Position numbers and translations under genes: made by a program. DNA of 64,000 nucleotides, from contig NC_030677.2 in assembly GCF_000004195.4 (NCBI RefSeq), positions 196,506,372 to 196,570,371 on the forward strand. The letters are read 5' to 3'. Origin of the DNA: Xenopus tropicalis. Taxonomy: Eukaryota > Chordata > Amphibia > Anura > Pipidae. The notes below the pieces were generated by a model that had not been told where the DNA came from, ran no database searches, and was given only the letters and a program-made list of their open reading frames with translations. Shown in pieces: positions 32,984 to 45,387 of this stretch (the first letter of the stretch is position 1; each line of letters opens with the position of its first letter).

Positions 32984-35900
32984 ATATTTTACTGTCTACT
33001 ATCCAAAATTCTCAGCAGCTACTTCTTATTCTTAATATACAAAAATATAGACAGCAGTGGCGTATTGAGTTATATTCAGTTGCCATCAAAGGGAATTGTG
33101 GTCAGTTGCTCACCATGATTAGTTTCTATCAAACGGTCCAATACAGTGGTGTAACTAGAGTAGTACGGACCCTAGTGCACAATTTGCACCAGAGTCCCAA
33201 CCTTGCTCCCTGTCTTCCCATTCCAGTAAAGTAGGGGCTACAGGTCTCTCTCTCTCAGTGCACTGGGTCCACCCATGGGCTTCAAACAGCTCCATTAATA
33301 GGTACGCCACTGGTTTTATGAGCAATAGCACTAAAATAATAAAACTATGGATAAATCTAAAGGGCTAATAATAATGAAGTCACAAGAGCAGGCACAGGTT
33401 GGTTGCGCATAATGACATCATTCATTAAAAGTATTTGTATTTGCGTACAATCACGCTTCTTGTATAGTTGCGACATTGGCACCCAAGTGGACAATGGACA
33501 CATGGGTCTCTTTAATGTAGTGGTAATTCCAGGGTCCCTACAGCAGGTTGCATTAAAAGACGCCACAGAATTGCACCCAAAGAATCATTCTCAAATGGCA
33601 TTTTCAGCATCAGAAGTGATTCAATCCCATCTCTGAAAATGTTGCCTGCACCTTGCGCCTGATTTTATAACACACACACAATTGCATTACTTTTGTTGCA
33701 TCTGGTGCAACTTCCTTTGCAGCCTCAGTTACACTGAAATTATGGGGAAAACTGCATTGTGGAAAACATCATGGCATTTTGCATCTGAAATTCCAGTTTG
33801 CACACTGCATATGCAGTTGTAATATACCCTCTATGTCTGTAAATGATAGAATCCCCGCTAGATAGGTTTTAGTTTCCCTCAAAAAATAGACCAGCAATTC
33901 TGAGAGTGTCGAGTTTGATTAACCACAGCAGTGCATTCTCATGGGAGATTATTATGCACCCCCTTTCCAGAACCTTCCGAATGTAACACCAGGTTTGTTT
34001 CCAAGTATCCTGTGTGCCAAGAACAAAGACTGATTTTATGGTCAGTGCAGTTAACACACCCAGTGAAGGTTATAAACACAAGCTTGTATTTTGGAAGCAG
34101 CTCGGAAAAGAAGAATTTGTGCGTCAAAAATACTTGGGCACAACATTTCCTCAGGAATTTGCTGCAAAAAGAACTTTATGTGCCAAATTGCTTAGGAAGA
34201 AGGTTGTTAAGTAAAAATGCCCCCCTGATACTTATCTGAGTATTAATTGCAGATAGCTGGCTCTTTAAGACCTTATGGACCATCTTTATTTAAGGGCAAT
34301 GAAAACCCAAGACACATTTGTCCCTTTACGTTGCCATAGGAGAAGATAATCCTTTCTAGAAGATGGCTGCAAGTCAGTAATTGAGCCAGGTACCAGATTG
34401 GCTTCCTACCCAGTAATGCATGTATTGTAGGAAACCAGCTGTTTTATTATATTGGTAGTAACAGTTAGAAAGGGTGGAAGGTGTTTAGAGGTTATCCTTG
34501 TTGTTATGGTGCCTCCTTAAGTATCTACCTGGAGGAAGAGTCTGGGAAGATCTGTAATGAGATCCAAACAATGAGAAGATAATAAAAGAACCAGCTCTAA
34601 CAAATGAAAATAATGCCAGGCATTAGCCTGTTCCTTGCATACCAGCCAGCGTTTCAGATAATTAGGTGATGTTTTTGTATGTGTTTTTGATCCATGATGA
34701 CCATAAAACCATTTTCACTGTCCAAAACTACTTGATATTTATCCTTTATATGCAAAATGAGAGAGGAAATTAGAAGTAATTTGTAAGTTCCATGACCTCT
34801 GTAATGGTATGCAGTCAGCAGTAATGCCTTTATATGGTTCCTAAAACTTCTTGGTAACTTCTAATAACTAGTCTAATAGTTATACTAGACATAGTGCTGG
34901 ATCCAGAATAATTTAGGCACAAGTCCCTGCTTAGCTGATATTACAGTCTAAGTTGGGGTTGGGGATGGGGTTGAAATTAGTGGTCTAGTTGATATGGGAA
35001 TCAAAATGGAATCTCTTCTTGCCTATTATAAAAATTGAACAGACTCAAACTTTCGACTGCCTTCCAAAGACTTTCTTCTTTGGGCACTGATTGACACAGA
35101 TAAATGTAGCACCAGTTGTGTTCTACAGGGCTACCATTCTCTAAAATGTCATGTCAAATGGGATAATCTTGTAGACTTGTCTTTAAACCGAGGGCAAATA
35201 ACCTTCCATCCAGATTCAGTCTCCTTAAATGTGTAGAGTGGAGGTTCCCATACTGGGGTGCTGACTTCAGGTGGCTTTAAGCTTTGGATGAAGACCAACC
35301 TCAGCGGCAATTAGAGTAGGGTTTGTGGTCAATCCATTTAGATGTTATGAGTATTCTTGGATCCGTAGGTGACCTATAATAGCATGACTATTACTGTAGT
35401 TTTTTTTCAATGTGTTTGTAACCTTATGATGGGGAAAGAGGGTTTTCAAACATCTGGTGGAATCAAAAGAGAACATGATCATTAAAAAAGTCTTCTCCTT
35501 AGTACGTTTGTATGATCTTGTAGTGATACAATTTACACAGCACTATGTAACAAATGTTTAAAGCTCACTCTCACAAATTTTATATTGTTACCGCATTCCA
35601 GTGTGTCTGCTATGTGACAGGCACATATAACATCAAACAAGCTTTATTTGTTGTAATGTTGATTGGTATTTTTGGCAAAAAACCCCCAGTGAGACTGAAG
35701 GTATGCTTTTTCCTGAAATATTCAAAAAATGCAAACATTCCTTTCAGAAAGAGGGTATTTCATGAAATCAATGGCATAATTACTTCTCCCAGTCATGGGT
35801 TTGCACTATGAAATGTGTTTCATGGATCCTGTACTTGATGTATAGGGAAAGTCCCACATGGATGTGTATGAATGTCCCTTTGTACAAGTGAATCCAACAT

Positions 35901-36930
35901 CTAAATGCTCTATGCATTGGTTGACCTATTGCAGAAAAAGGCAGAATATGCTACAACTTTGGGGTTATTCGCTCAAATTCTTTATTTTGGCTTTAGAAAA
36001 TAGATTCTGCATTGCTGCTGTGAGTGAAAAGGCCAGTGTTTGCTCTCTGCCAGCCAACACTAGCTCTTTTTTTAAATATAAGAGCAAGGGAAGGTCATGG
36101 GTACTATAGGGCTTTATGGGTTGTAATTAAGGTTGTGTCCCTTTACACTTCCTGAAAGAGATGACGTGGTAATACCACGCGTTCTACCACAAAATATTCA
36201 GCATTTTTATTTTGCTTGCCCTGTTGGCAGTCAGTATAAGTGAACAAGGTATCATTGCGGTCATGTAAGTGGAAATAACATCTGCATTGTCTGTTTGGCA
36301 GAGTTTAACATTATATGTAATGGTAGAATATCTGTTGAGAAGAAGAAGGTACAATAAAATGTACATGGCTTTGTATTGTAAAGCTTCTGCCTGTTGAATT
36401 TGGTTTAATGGGAATTAAAGTCTATGGCTCTATTATATTTCCTTAAAAGAAGCTTCTTTCCAAAGCACATGTATTATTCCGTCCTACTGTATATTATCCT
36501 TTCTCTTCTCCTCATCAAATCAACATAGTTAGCAGTCCTGCTTTCTAGTGTCTACAGCAGGAGCCAATCAGAAAGGAGTGCACTTGGCGCCTAAGGGTGA
36601 CATCACTGCTGGGTGCCTTGTTCACAACTGGAGGGAGAGCATGGCCGCCAACCGTGCCGATTTCAGGTGAAATGGAGGCGGAGTTATCATATGAGGGAAC
36701 AAGGTTTTATCTACTAAACATTAACAAATATAATACAGTTCTATGTGAAAATGTTCTGCACCCACAAGTTATAGGAAATATAAACCATATTCTGTATTAT
36801 TTTTAACTGTAGCCTTTTAGAGACCCAGTGACCATTGGCTCATCTGAATACAATAAACAGTGTAGGCGAGCTTGTTATCTATACACACACCACACATATT
36901 AGGCTACTTCAGTGGTTCAGCCTGGTCCCT
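32984..36930. other. Unannotated intron 1 sequence
   Basis: Nearly 4 kb without a recognised repeat array or exon, one of the more unique-looking parts of intron 1. Small open frames occur on both strands but none has a splice context with a recognisable product. A short perfect palindrome, CGTGGTAATACCACG, lies near 36164. Confidence 0.4.
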
Positions 36931-37089
36931 GAGCTGTCAACCAACCCCATGTCATGAGGGAGATAATGATCCACTCCAGGCTTTTTTTGAGACCTTATTT
37001 CATGTTATCATTTAGTGTGAAAAGGAATTCAGGCATATTCCAGAACCAGATCATTATCTCCCTCATAACATGGGATTGGCTGACAGCTC
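36931..37089. repeat. Inverted repeat with ~41-bp arms
   Basis: GAGCTGTCAACC and CATGAGGGAGATAATGATC (36931-36971) pair with GATCATTATCTCCCTCAT and GGCTGACAGCTC (37049-37089) across a ~77-bp loop. It looks like a small foldback element or a local inverted duplication. Confidence 0.75.
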
Positions 37090-37695
37090 TGTGGTCCTAC
37101 CCAATTCTTGTCTTCAAGCAATATTCATTTACGTCTCATCATCTCGGTGATGCACAAATAAAAATAGGTCTTGAGTTTCAGGTTTTTTTTATTTAAAAAA
37201 AAAAAAAAGATTAAAAAAATGTCTTTTAAAACATGATTAAGAATGAGTAATACATTTTTTGGATGCTAAGCTTAAACCCCAGCGAGTTGGGCAGGCTGGA
37301 CCCAAGCCATTCTTACATTCTGTAGGCATATAGTCATGGAAAAAACGTATTGCAGAAGAAAAAATATTTAAAATAAATACTCAAAGCTTGACAATCCTAA
37401 GTCATACATATATGGGGTTAAATAAAGTATGGGGTAAATAATAATAATATAAGAAGCCAAGTTTGGCTGTACCAGCAATGTCAGACACATTATCGTTATA
37501 GTTAATGACAGATCGGGATCAAGTATTTTTTTGCTCAGGTGAAATATCTGTCTTAAAGCTGAAACTAACCTGCAATTGGCTTCTGATCAGCCTAGGAACC
37601 CAGTGCTTCATAATAATGGGAAATTGATCCAGTTCTTGTCTTCCTTCCCAGAATTCCTACTGTTTCCCCTGCTCAAGGCTGCTGCTATGAGATAG
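37090..37695. other. Unannotated intron 1 sequence
   Basis: An A-rich run at 37190-37208 and no other feature that I can name. Confidence 0.35.
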
Positions 37696-38840
37696 ACCCG
37701 TCTAATTCTAGTAAGTTAGGTTGAGAAAAGACATTTGTCCATCAAGTTCAACCATAATGCCTATACATAACCTGCCTAACTACTAGTTGATCCAGAGGAA
37801 GGCAAAAACCCCATCTGAAGCCTCTCTAATTTGCCGCAGAGGGGAAAAAATTCCTTCCTGACTCCAAGATGGCAATCAGACCAGTCCCTGGATCAACTTG
37901 TACTGAGAGCTATCTCCCCTACCCCTGTATTCCCTCACTTGTACTGAGAGCTATCTCCCCTACCCCTGTATTCCCTCACTTGTACTGAGAGCTATCTCCC
38001 CTACCCCTGTATTCCCTCACTTGTACTGAGAGCTATCTCTCCTACCCCTGTATTCCCTCACTTGTACTGAGAGCTATCTCCCCTACCCCTGTATTCCCTC
38101 ACTTGTACTGAGAGCTATCTCCCCATACCCCTGTATTCCCTCACTTGTACTGAGAGCTATCTCCCATACCCCTGTATTCCCTCACTTGTACTGAGAGCTA
38201 TCCCCCCTACCCCTGTATTCCCTCACTTGTACTGAGAGCTATCTCCCCTACCCCTGTATTCCCTCACTTGTACTGAGAGCTATCCCCCCTACCCCTGTAT
38301 TCCCTCACTTGTACTGAGAGCTATCTCCCATACCCCTGTATTCCCTCACTTGTACTGAGAGCTATCTCCCCTACCCCTGTATTCCCTCACTTGTACTGAG
38401 AGCTATCTCCCCTACCCCTGTATTCCCTCACTTGTACTAACAGCCATCTCCCATACCCCTGTATTCTCTCACTTGTACTGAGAGCTATCTCCCCTACCCC
38501 TGTATTCCCTCACTTGTACTGAGAGCTATCTCCCCTACCCCTGTATTCCCTCACTTGTACTGAGAGCTATCTCCCATAACCCTGTATTCCCTCACTTGTA
38601 CTGAGAGCTATCTCCCCTACCCCTGTATTCCCTCACTTGCTAAGAATCCATCCAGCCCCTTCTTAAAGTTATATAATGTATCAGCCAGTACGACTGATTC
38701 TGGGAGAGAATTCCACAACTTCACAGCTCTCACAGTAACAAACCCTTTCTGAATATTTCAACGGAACCTCCTTTCTTCCAATTGGAATGGGGGCCCTCGT
38801 GTCCGTTGGAAGGACCTACTGGTAAATAAAGCATTAGAGT
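37696..38840 (+). repeat. Interspersed repeat interrupted by a 41-bp minisatellite
   Basis: Flanks such as ATTCCTTCCTGACTCCAAGA (before) and GGGAGAGAATTCCACAACTT (after) belong to one interspersed repeat with a high-copy appearance. The minisatellite at 37897-38640 sits at a point where one unit is expected in an unexpanded copy. The family is not named with confidence. Confidence 0.65.
37897..38640 (+). repeat. 41-bp minisatellite, 18 units
   Basis: Eighteen units of 41 bp, each beginning CTTGTACTGAGAGCTATC and ending TGTATTCCCTCA. Variants are few: TCCCATACC for TCCCCTACC, TATCCCCCCT, and one unit with ACTAACAGCCATC. The near-identity of units points to recent expansion or ongoing homogenisation. 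Confidence 0.95.
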
Positions 38841-39339
38841 GGTTATTATATGATTACAATGTAATTAATATTTTATTACAATATGCTTAATTAGATGTAA
38901 ACACCAGTTTACAAAAATGCTCGGCGAGCAAGCCTTTGGGTTAATGTATGTGTATTTGTGCCCATTTAGGCATTGCAGTATAAATAATAAATGGAATGTA
39001 AGATCAGCAGAGAAGTTGCCGGTGTGACTCCTGTATTTCAGCATTGTGTTTTTAAGAGCTGATGTGCCGTGTTCCATTTATATGCCCATCTTTCCTCGCT
39101 GTCTGCCAAGTTTATCATCTTTATTTGGAGCACTTAGTTGAATCAGACACTTGGAAAAAAAATATCTACTGCGCAGCTTAAAGAAATAAATATCCCAAGG
39201 GCGGCTACAAGTGGTGCCATTGTTTTACTGTTTGCTCAAAGGGGAAATATTTGTATAGAGTTTGTTTTATTACTCTATAAATAGTCAGTAAAGCATATTT
39301 ACACAGGGTGTTCTATAGACAGAGCTTTATTTATATGGA
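38841..39339. other. Unannotated intron 1 sequence
   Basis: No feature is recognised here. Confidence 0.35.
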
Positions 39340-39890
39340 AAATGTTGCAAGGATATTAAAATCCACTGAGACGTTTCATATCCATAAAAAGGCTCGAGGC
39401 CACATTTAGTTATTCATGTCCGGGATTGGTGAGTGCCACTCACCGGCAACAGTGTTTCCTCCTACTGTAAATGATAAGGATATTAGAAGTCACTGAGGGA
39501 TTCTGTGCCCATATAAAGGCACAAGGCTACAGGCTGAGTTATACAGGGAACTCTGAGTATCACTCATGTATTATAAGGGATAATGTACCCCCTACTGTAA
39601 ATGATAAGGATATTAGAAGTCACTGAGGGAATCTGTGACCATATAAAGGCACAAGGCTGCAGGCTGAGTTATACAGGGAACTCTGAGTATCACTCATGTA
39701 TTATAAGGGATAATGTACCCCCTACTGTAAATGATAAGGATATTAGAAGTCACTGAGGGAATCTGTGACCATATAAAGGCACAAGGCTGCAGGCTGAGTT
39801 ATACAGGGAACTCTGAGTATCACTCATGTATTATAAGGGATAATGTACCCCCTACTGTAAATGATAAGGATATTAGAAATCACTGAGGCA
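39340..39890 (+). repeat. 130-bp satellite, second locus
   Basis: GAACTCTGAGTATCAC recurs at 39548, 39678 and 39808 (130-bp spacing), with a diverged leading unit from about 39350. The unit is the same as at 13790-14400, also on the + strand. Two units here share the variant GAGGGAATCTGTGACC, so part of the array has duplicated locally. Confidence 0.92.
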
Positions 39891-39919
39891 AGTGGCAATA
39901 ATGGTATATAGGCAATGCA

Positions 39920-39951
39920 GATAGATAGATAGATAGATAGATGATAGATGC
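39920..39951 (+). repeat. GATA microsatellite
   Basis: A short run of ATAG/GATA repeats with one interruption (GATAGATGATAG), directly beside the 130-bp satellite. Confidence 0.85.
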
Positions 39952-40283
39952 TCACAGTGAACTCCACTGACTTACCAAGTTTTTTGGACCAGATATAAAA
40001 TGAAAGGGAACTGCTGCTTCATCAATGAGAAAGGCGCGGTTTCTTCTACATTCAACTTGTGTTTCCTGAACTTTCAGATCTCCATTTCCCTTCCATTTCC
40101 TATGAAATGTCATAGCCTGAGTTGACTTGCTCACTGTATCAGTGTTGGGATCACGCACTAGCGTGGGGCGTCAGGCAGCATGTACGTCAATGCTTTGTAT
40201 TAAAAAAAGAATGAAATGTGGCTGTATGGGCAGCATTTTGGCCAGGTTCAGCCTTCAACAAAATGTCAGCATTATCTTTTCCA

Positions 40284-40392
40284 TTATTATTATCCAATAT
40301 TTATATAGCGCCAACACATTGGCCAGCTGACGGCTGCAAATTATACATCAGTCCCTGGCCTAGTGGAACTTACAATCTAAGGTCCCACAGTC
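40284..40392 (+). repeat. Interspersed repeat fragment (ACTTACAATCTAA end)
   Basis: TATTTATATAGCGCCAACAC followed by GTCCCTGGCC and ACTTACAATCTAAGGTCCC resembles the order seen at 63605-63870 (TTATAAAGCGC, GTCCCTGCCCC, GCTTACAATCTAG). The two are diverged members of one family. Confidence 0.6.
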
Positions 40393-40439
40393 ACACGCTA
40401 TGGTCGATAAAATCTTGGCATGTCTTTACTGGCCTAGAA

Positions 40440-40535
40440 ACAGGACTAGTTTCAAGTTTACTGTCATATACAAATAACAATGAAGCATCATTACTGTAAT
40501 GAAATTTTTTTGACCAGTGTTCCTCCCAACTTTAC
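40440..40535 (-). repeat. ~95-bp repeat, paired with 47828-47925
   Basis: It carries TTTCAAGTTTACTGTCATAT and GTTCCTCCCAACTTTAC, the reverse complement of the stretch near 47835-47925. It may be a 3' end of a retroposed element, but the family is unknown. Confidence 0.65.
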
Positions 40536-42486
40536 TAATGCTACTGATAAGCCGATTGTGTTGGGCCATTTGGGCTACCATCTGGCATGCCAGTCCAACC
40601 CAGCTGTACTGCCAGCATTGCACTAAACCTGAAACAGAATTGTGAGAAACTTGATTTTTAGCTCCAAACCTAGGTTGATAAACGTTACTGTGTTGGTCGT
40701 AAACCCTACTTGTGCCAAATCGGAGCCCCAGAGGTCTAAGCTTTAATTGTAGGGCCATACCTACAGAGCCACAGCAGTGATAAACTTTAATTGCAGTGCC
40801 AACTCTGATCCACAGTGGCACGGTGAAACCCAGAGGCAATACTACTTGGCCTGGCACCCTGCCTGCATCCCCCCATGCTTGCTTATCTTTCTCCCCCCTG
40901 CTCAGGGCACACTCCACTGTCATTGCAAACCACCCCCACCACTCGGCCGGCATGGAACCTTCCCTACCGCTTCTTGCTCATCACTGCCACTTTCAACATG
41001 TTCCAATCCCCAACTGTCACTCCACAGTCCCCCTATATGCCCCCGAGACACATTCCTCTACTGGCTACCCCTAGTTTTGGCCCGGGCAGAACCTGAGTTA
41101 CCAGGTTGATACACCTTACACACCAAACGGGAAGCATATTTACCAATAAAGTTCTAAATTTCACAAGGGCAGTTGCCAATAGCAACCATTCAGTGCTTTG
41201 CTGTGAACAGTCAAGTTAGAAAAAAAAAGCAAAGATCTAATTGATTGCTATGGGTAAATAAATTGCAATTTAGCACTTACGTTAATAAACGACCTGCGTT
41301 TGTAATGTTTGGGAGCCTTACATTTACTTGTATTGAGCCAACTGTAACATAAGAAACAGTAAGGGGAAAATGAGCTCACTTGTTTTTCTGGCTTCTTTAG
41401 ACATTGTTTTTTTATTATACAGTTTTGGAAGCTGTGCCATCTTTTGTTTCTTGAATATTAGGTCTAATTGGATTGAAACTGGGTAAGAAAATGCAATTTT
41501 CCCAGTATTCACACTCGCAGCAGCACTTATTAGTTGTATTATTACAGTTTATCAAGCCCCAGCATATTTTATAAAGAAATTAAAATATTAATAATTGAAA
41601 TAAATGACAAAAACATATCATAAGCATTTGGGGCACTTACAAGCTCAGCATCCCTGCTGATTGGTTGATATGTGTTATTATACCTGCAACAACCTTTCTT
41701 TGCTTGCTAATTGTAGGGGTCATTCCATTGCAAGAATATTAGGGTGCTTTGTACACCTGACTTATTGCAGTGGTTAGGCCAGATACCTTGCAGCTCTAGT
41801 GTCCTGGGTTTGATTCCAGCCAGAGCACTATCTGCCAGAATGTTCTCCCCTTGTCTGTGTTGGTTTCCTCCAGGCATTCCCCTTTATTCCACGCTCCAAA
41901 AACACATAGTTGGCTCCTGATAAATTGACCCTACTGTGTGTGAATGGGATAGTAAGCTTCAGTAGGGCAGCAGTGGCATAACTAGATTTACACCCATGGT
42001 ACAACGTACATACAAAGTGGGAAACTGTTAGCAGTAATTCATTGTGTTGTTAGATGTACATACAATAGACAGTGTGGATGAATAGACAAGGCTTCTGGCA
42101 TATTGCAATGCAAGTGTTTTAGCTCTCTATAAGGCAATCAAAAGTGGCTTTGTTAGAGTATTGCGCATTGGTGGCAGCGTGGGTGCGCACAACATCCAAT
42201 TCATTGGCATTTTAGATGCTTCTTTCCTCTTTGTTTATGGGATGGTGGAACCATAGTTTATAAAACTTGTGGGAATCAGATCAAGTCTTTGATAATATGT
42301 TATGTAGAAAATCACAACAATCTATTAAAAGCATCCTGTGGTCAGCAGTGTCAATCGCTCAGGGCTTCTATGTAAGTGATCAAAAGGAAATTCATTCTGT
42401 TTTGGCGTAATAGAACTGCCTTTTTATAAAAGAAAAAATGTTCAATTGAGTCAAATATAGGGGTTATTTATAAAGGCTATGGCATG
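40536..42486. other. Unannotated intron 1 sequence
   Basis: It contains scattered repeat-like patches (C-rich 40860-41060) and open frames of up to 175 codons without splice context; none is called as a gene. Confidence 0.4.
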
Positions 42487-43173
42487 TACAGTGGCCCAAA
42501 CCCCACATAGGAATGACCACTAGGGGGCCAAAAGGGTCACAGGGGCCACTGGATTAGTGTTTAAGTATCGGTTAGGAGGGAGCAGACTGGCAAGGAGACG
42601 GGGAGGATGCACACAAAACAGTTAATTAAGCCAACATAAAGTGAACAACAACCTTTGTATAGAACAGGCAGGATAATAAAAGTAAACAACTTACAGGCTC
42701 AGAAGGAATGGTTCAAGAATAGGCAAAAATACAAGCAGAAACATAGTAACCAGCAAGGAATAGGGTCTGGAATCAGGATCAAAAACCAGTGTACAGGGCC
42801 AGGGTGCCCACCCAGCAAACAGGGACAATGGTCAGGGTACCCAGCAATCACGAACAAAGGTCAGGGTACCCAGCAATTAGGAATAACCATCAGAGTGCCC
42901 AGCAGGTACAGAGACCTAGGAACTGGCAATGGGAGGAGCCAGGTCAGGGTTTAAATAAGGGCTCTCTGCTGGGAGCTCACTAGGGATTGGCTACACCTGC
43001 CAATTAATGCAGAACAGAGTGTACTTACCAGCACTAGGGATAGCAGGGATAGCCATAGCAACCTCAGAACAGGGTAAGCCTATACCTCCGACCAGCCTTA
43101 GTAGGGAAGCGCTAAAGCAACCGGATGCAATATACTAGGTACCTGGTTCAAACTCAGCAAAGGAATGGACTGA
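42487..43173 (+). repeat. Dispersed ~650-bp repeat, copy 2
   Basis: A same-orientation copy of 32353-32983, longer by extra short internal duplications of the CAGGGTACCCAGCA type (about 42800-42905). TGACCACTAGGGGGC near 42514 matches the CTCF core better than copy 1 does. Confidence 0.8.
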
Positions 43174-44137
43174 GGGATATGTTACATTCTAGTTATGAAG
43201 TGGTAATTATCACTCAGTAAAACTTAAGGGTGTTTGGCTGCTCATAGCATTCAGACCAGTTCTGATAACTTAAGTATCAGGTTTGATAAATGGGTTAACT
43301 GGTCAAATCTTCACTGACAGTCCTATTTGACTGTTTGGAAACCTTCAGTATGTTAGCGACACTCCATGACTCTTTACCATAGCGATCACTTTGCTATACA
43401 TTGACAAAATGAAAAACGTTGATGGAATTTTTAAATTCTTTCACTTTCTTTATTGAAAGGAATCATTTTCACCTGCATAAAAAAACCTTCCATTGTCATT
43501 TTGGTCATAAAAAAGGTTGAGATGACCAATCGAATTTGGGAAGAATATAATTTTTATAAATCATTGCTGCCCCGGGATTACATTTTTGTTGACTTTATTT
43601 GTCCATCTCAGTAAAGTTACTTGAAACTCCTGTGACTTGAATGAATCCTGAAGTTGGTATGTGCCAACACAATGGGTGCCCTTTTCTGCCTTCTTATCAC
43701 CTGCTTTGCCACATTTCAGGTACAAAAAACTAGAAAAAAAACCTGGAGGCATTAGGGGTGATTTATCATGTATGGGGCAGGGTGCAAAGTCCATAAACCA
43801 GACCCAAGCCACCGTGATTATCGCACTTTATTCCCTGCTGCATGGGTGAGCGCCCAAAGGCAAATGTTTTTGTGCTTCATAATAGAGAACAAGTAACCAC
43901 ATTTCACCCATAAATACAACACTGTCTGCGTTTGGCAGCTTTTATTCATGAGGGGCAGGTGGAAGCGACACGTAGGCGTTACCTCTCCCTCCCCCTAACT
44001 TGCTCATTCGCATTCAGATTCCTAATTGGAACAAGATGTATAGTGCAGAACAAACTCGAACTGCTTGGAGAATGATTGCTCTAACACTTGCATCTGAGTC
44101 ACTAAATGACCTCTATGGAGACTTGCATACGTTTTCA
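43174..44137. other. Unannotated intron 1 sequence
   Basis: No feature is recognised in this stretch. Confidence 0.35.
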
Positions 44138-44340
44138 GAATTTAGGGCAGATTCAATTTGATGAGAAAAGCTTGTCTAACTGTTTATCACATAAAAACTC
44201 TATGGGAAAAACTTGGAACGGAATTAGGAGAAAAGTTTTTTCTCCTCAAATTGAATCTGGACACAAAGGACCCATAAGTTTTTACCTGATAAACCATAAA
44301 ATAATGATTTCTTATGGAAATGAATCTGGCCCTTTGTGCC
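44138..44340. repeat. Foldback-like repeat
   Basis: GGGCAGATTCAATTTGATGAG pairs partly with CTCCTCAAATTGAATCTGG, followed by a further ATGAATCTGGCCC end. This looks like a degraded miniature transposon. Confidence 0.5.
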
Positions 44341-44688
44341 CATTTTAGCCCAGCATCTTTTCTTCTCTTGAAGTCACCTCCTGTGTGTTTTTTTGTGGCA
44401 CACATTACATTATCTTATGGTTTGTCATGCTGTAACTACTACATATTAATATAGTTATTAAACTGCCATCCTTAAGAAGGGGCTAAAGGCTCCATTACAA
44501 TAGGAAGCAGAAGGGCAAAGTGCTGAAATGGACACCAAATTGGCTAAGGAGCATACCATTACACCCACCAGCCTGCTCTCATCAATCACACTTAGGGGCA
44601 CTAGATAACCCTGGAATTACCGGCAGCCTGGACCTGGTGGTAGTTTCATGGTTCCTTTAGCAGCTTGTATTTATTCCCATAGCTGACT

Positions 44689-44917
44689 AAAGGTAGCCAT
44701 ACACGGTAAGATCAGCTCGCTTGGCGAGCGGATATTCTGCTGATATCCCCACCAATGGGGGGGGCCTCATCAACGAGCCAATGCAGTCCCAGATCTGACT
44801 AAAAATCAAACCTGCGAGATTAATATCTCATCGGTAGTGCCCATACACAGGCTGATAAGCTGCCAGATTGGTCTAAGGGGCCGATATCGGCAGCTAGAAT
44901 CGGCCTGTGTGTGGCCA
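44689..44917. repeat. GCCATACAC-type miniature element
   Basis: It starts AAAGGTAGCCATACACGG and ends GGCCTGTGTGTGGCC, an imperfect inverted repeat. The interior has GCCGATATCGGCAGCTAGAA, shared with 58388-58692. Confidence 0.65.
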
Positions 44918-45309
44918 ACTTTACTCCAAGGGAACTGGGCACTAATGCTATTGTGTACAGTCCAAAGTTCGCTGCTATCGATGCAGTGGGTCAGGCCCTA
45001 TCCAGTCACAAATGCAGATAGATGTGTACCCTTTCGCTCGGTGTGCAGAGTAGAAGTTAACTTGGATCTCTATTGGTGCATTTTGTTAAACTACTTAACA
45101 AGCAGCCATCATTTTGGAAAAAAATGCTGTGTTGTGCTGTGTTTTGCAATGTGCACATTGCACCGCATTCATCCATGAGCTGTTTTTGTGAAGTCTGGGA
45201 ATGAAACCTATTCATCTTCAGTGGTTTTTCATTAAACAGCTGTTATTTCTGTACAAACTAACATATTAACTAACTCGCCTCTAACCTTTACCCACGTAAA
45301 AACCTTTGC
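44918..45309. other. Unannotated intron 1 sequence
   Basis: No feature is recognised here. Confidence 0.35.
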
Positions 45310-45387
45310 TCAGTCAGAGATGTGTCTGTCGCCGAGGGTCTGCATATACTGAGAGGCTTCCACCAAGGTAAGGCATCGATCTTGTTC
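45310..45387 (-). CDS. Candidate antisense terminal exon (weak)
   Basis: On the - strand a good acceptor (TTTCCTCCTATTTCAG) is followed by a 25-codon open stretch reading EQDRCLTLVEASQYMQTLGD and on to a TGA at 45310-45312. The peptide looks more protein-like than chance intron sequence, with an amphipathic leucine-rich pattern. I do not recognise the protein. I see no AATAAA directly downstream and no partner exon. It could be the last coding exon of an overlapping gene, a processed fragment, or chance. Confidence 0.2.
   Translation of the reverse strand, partial: EQDRCLTLVEASQYMQTLGDRHISD

Noticed and set aside
40426..40953. 175-codon minus-strand frame
   Set aside because: It overlaps a ~95-bp interspersed repeat, lacks splice context, and shows no recognisable domain.
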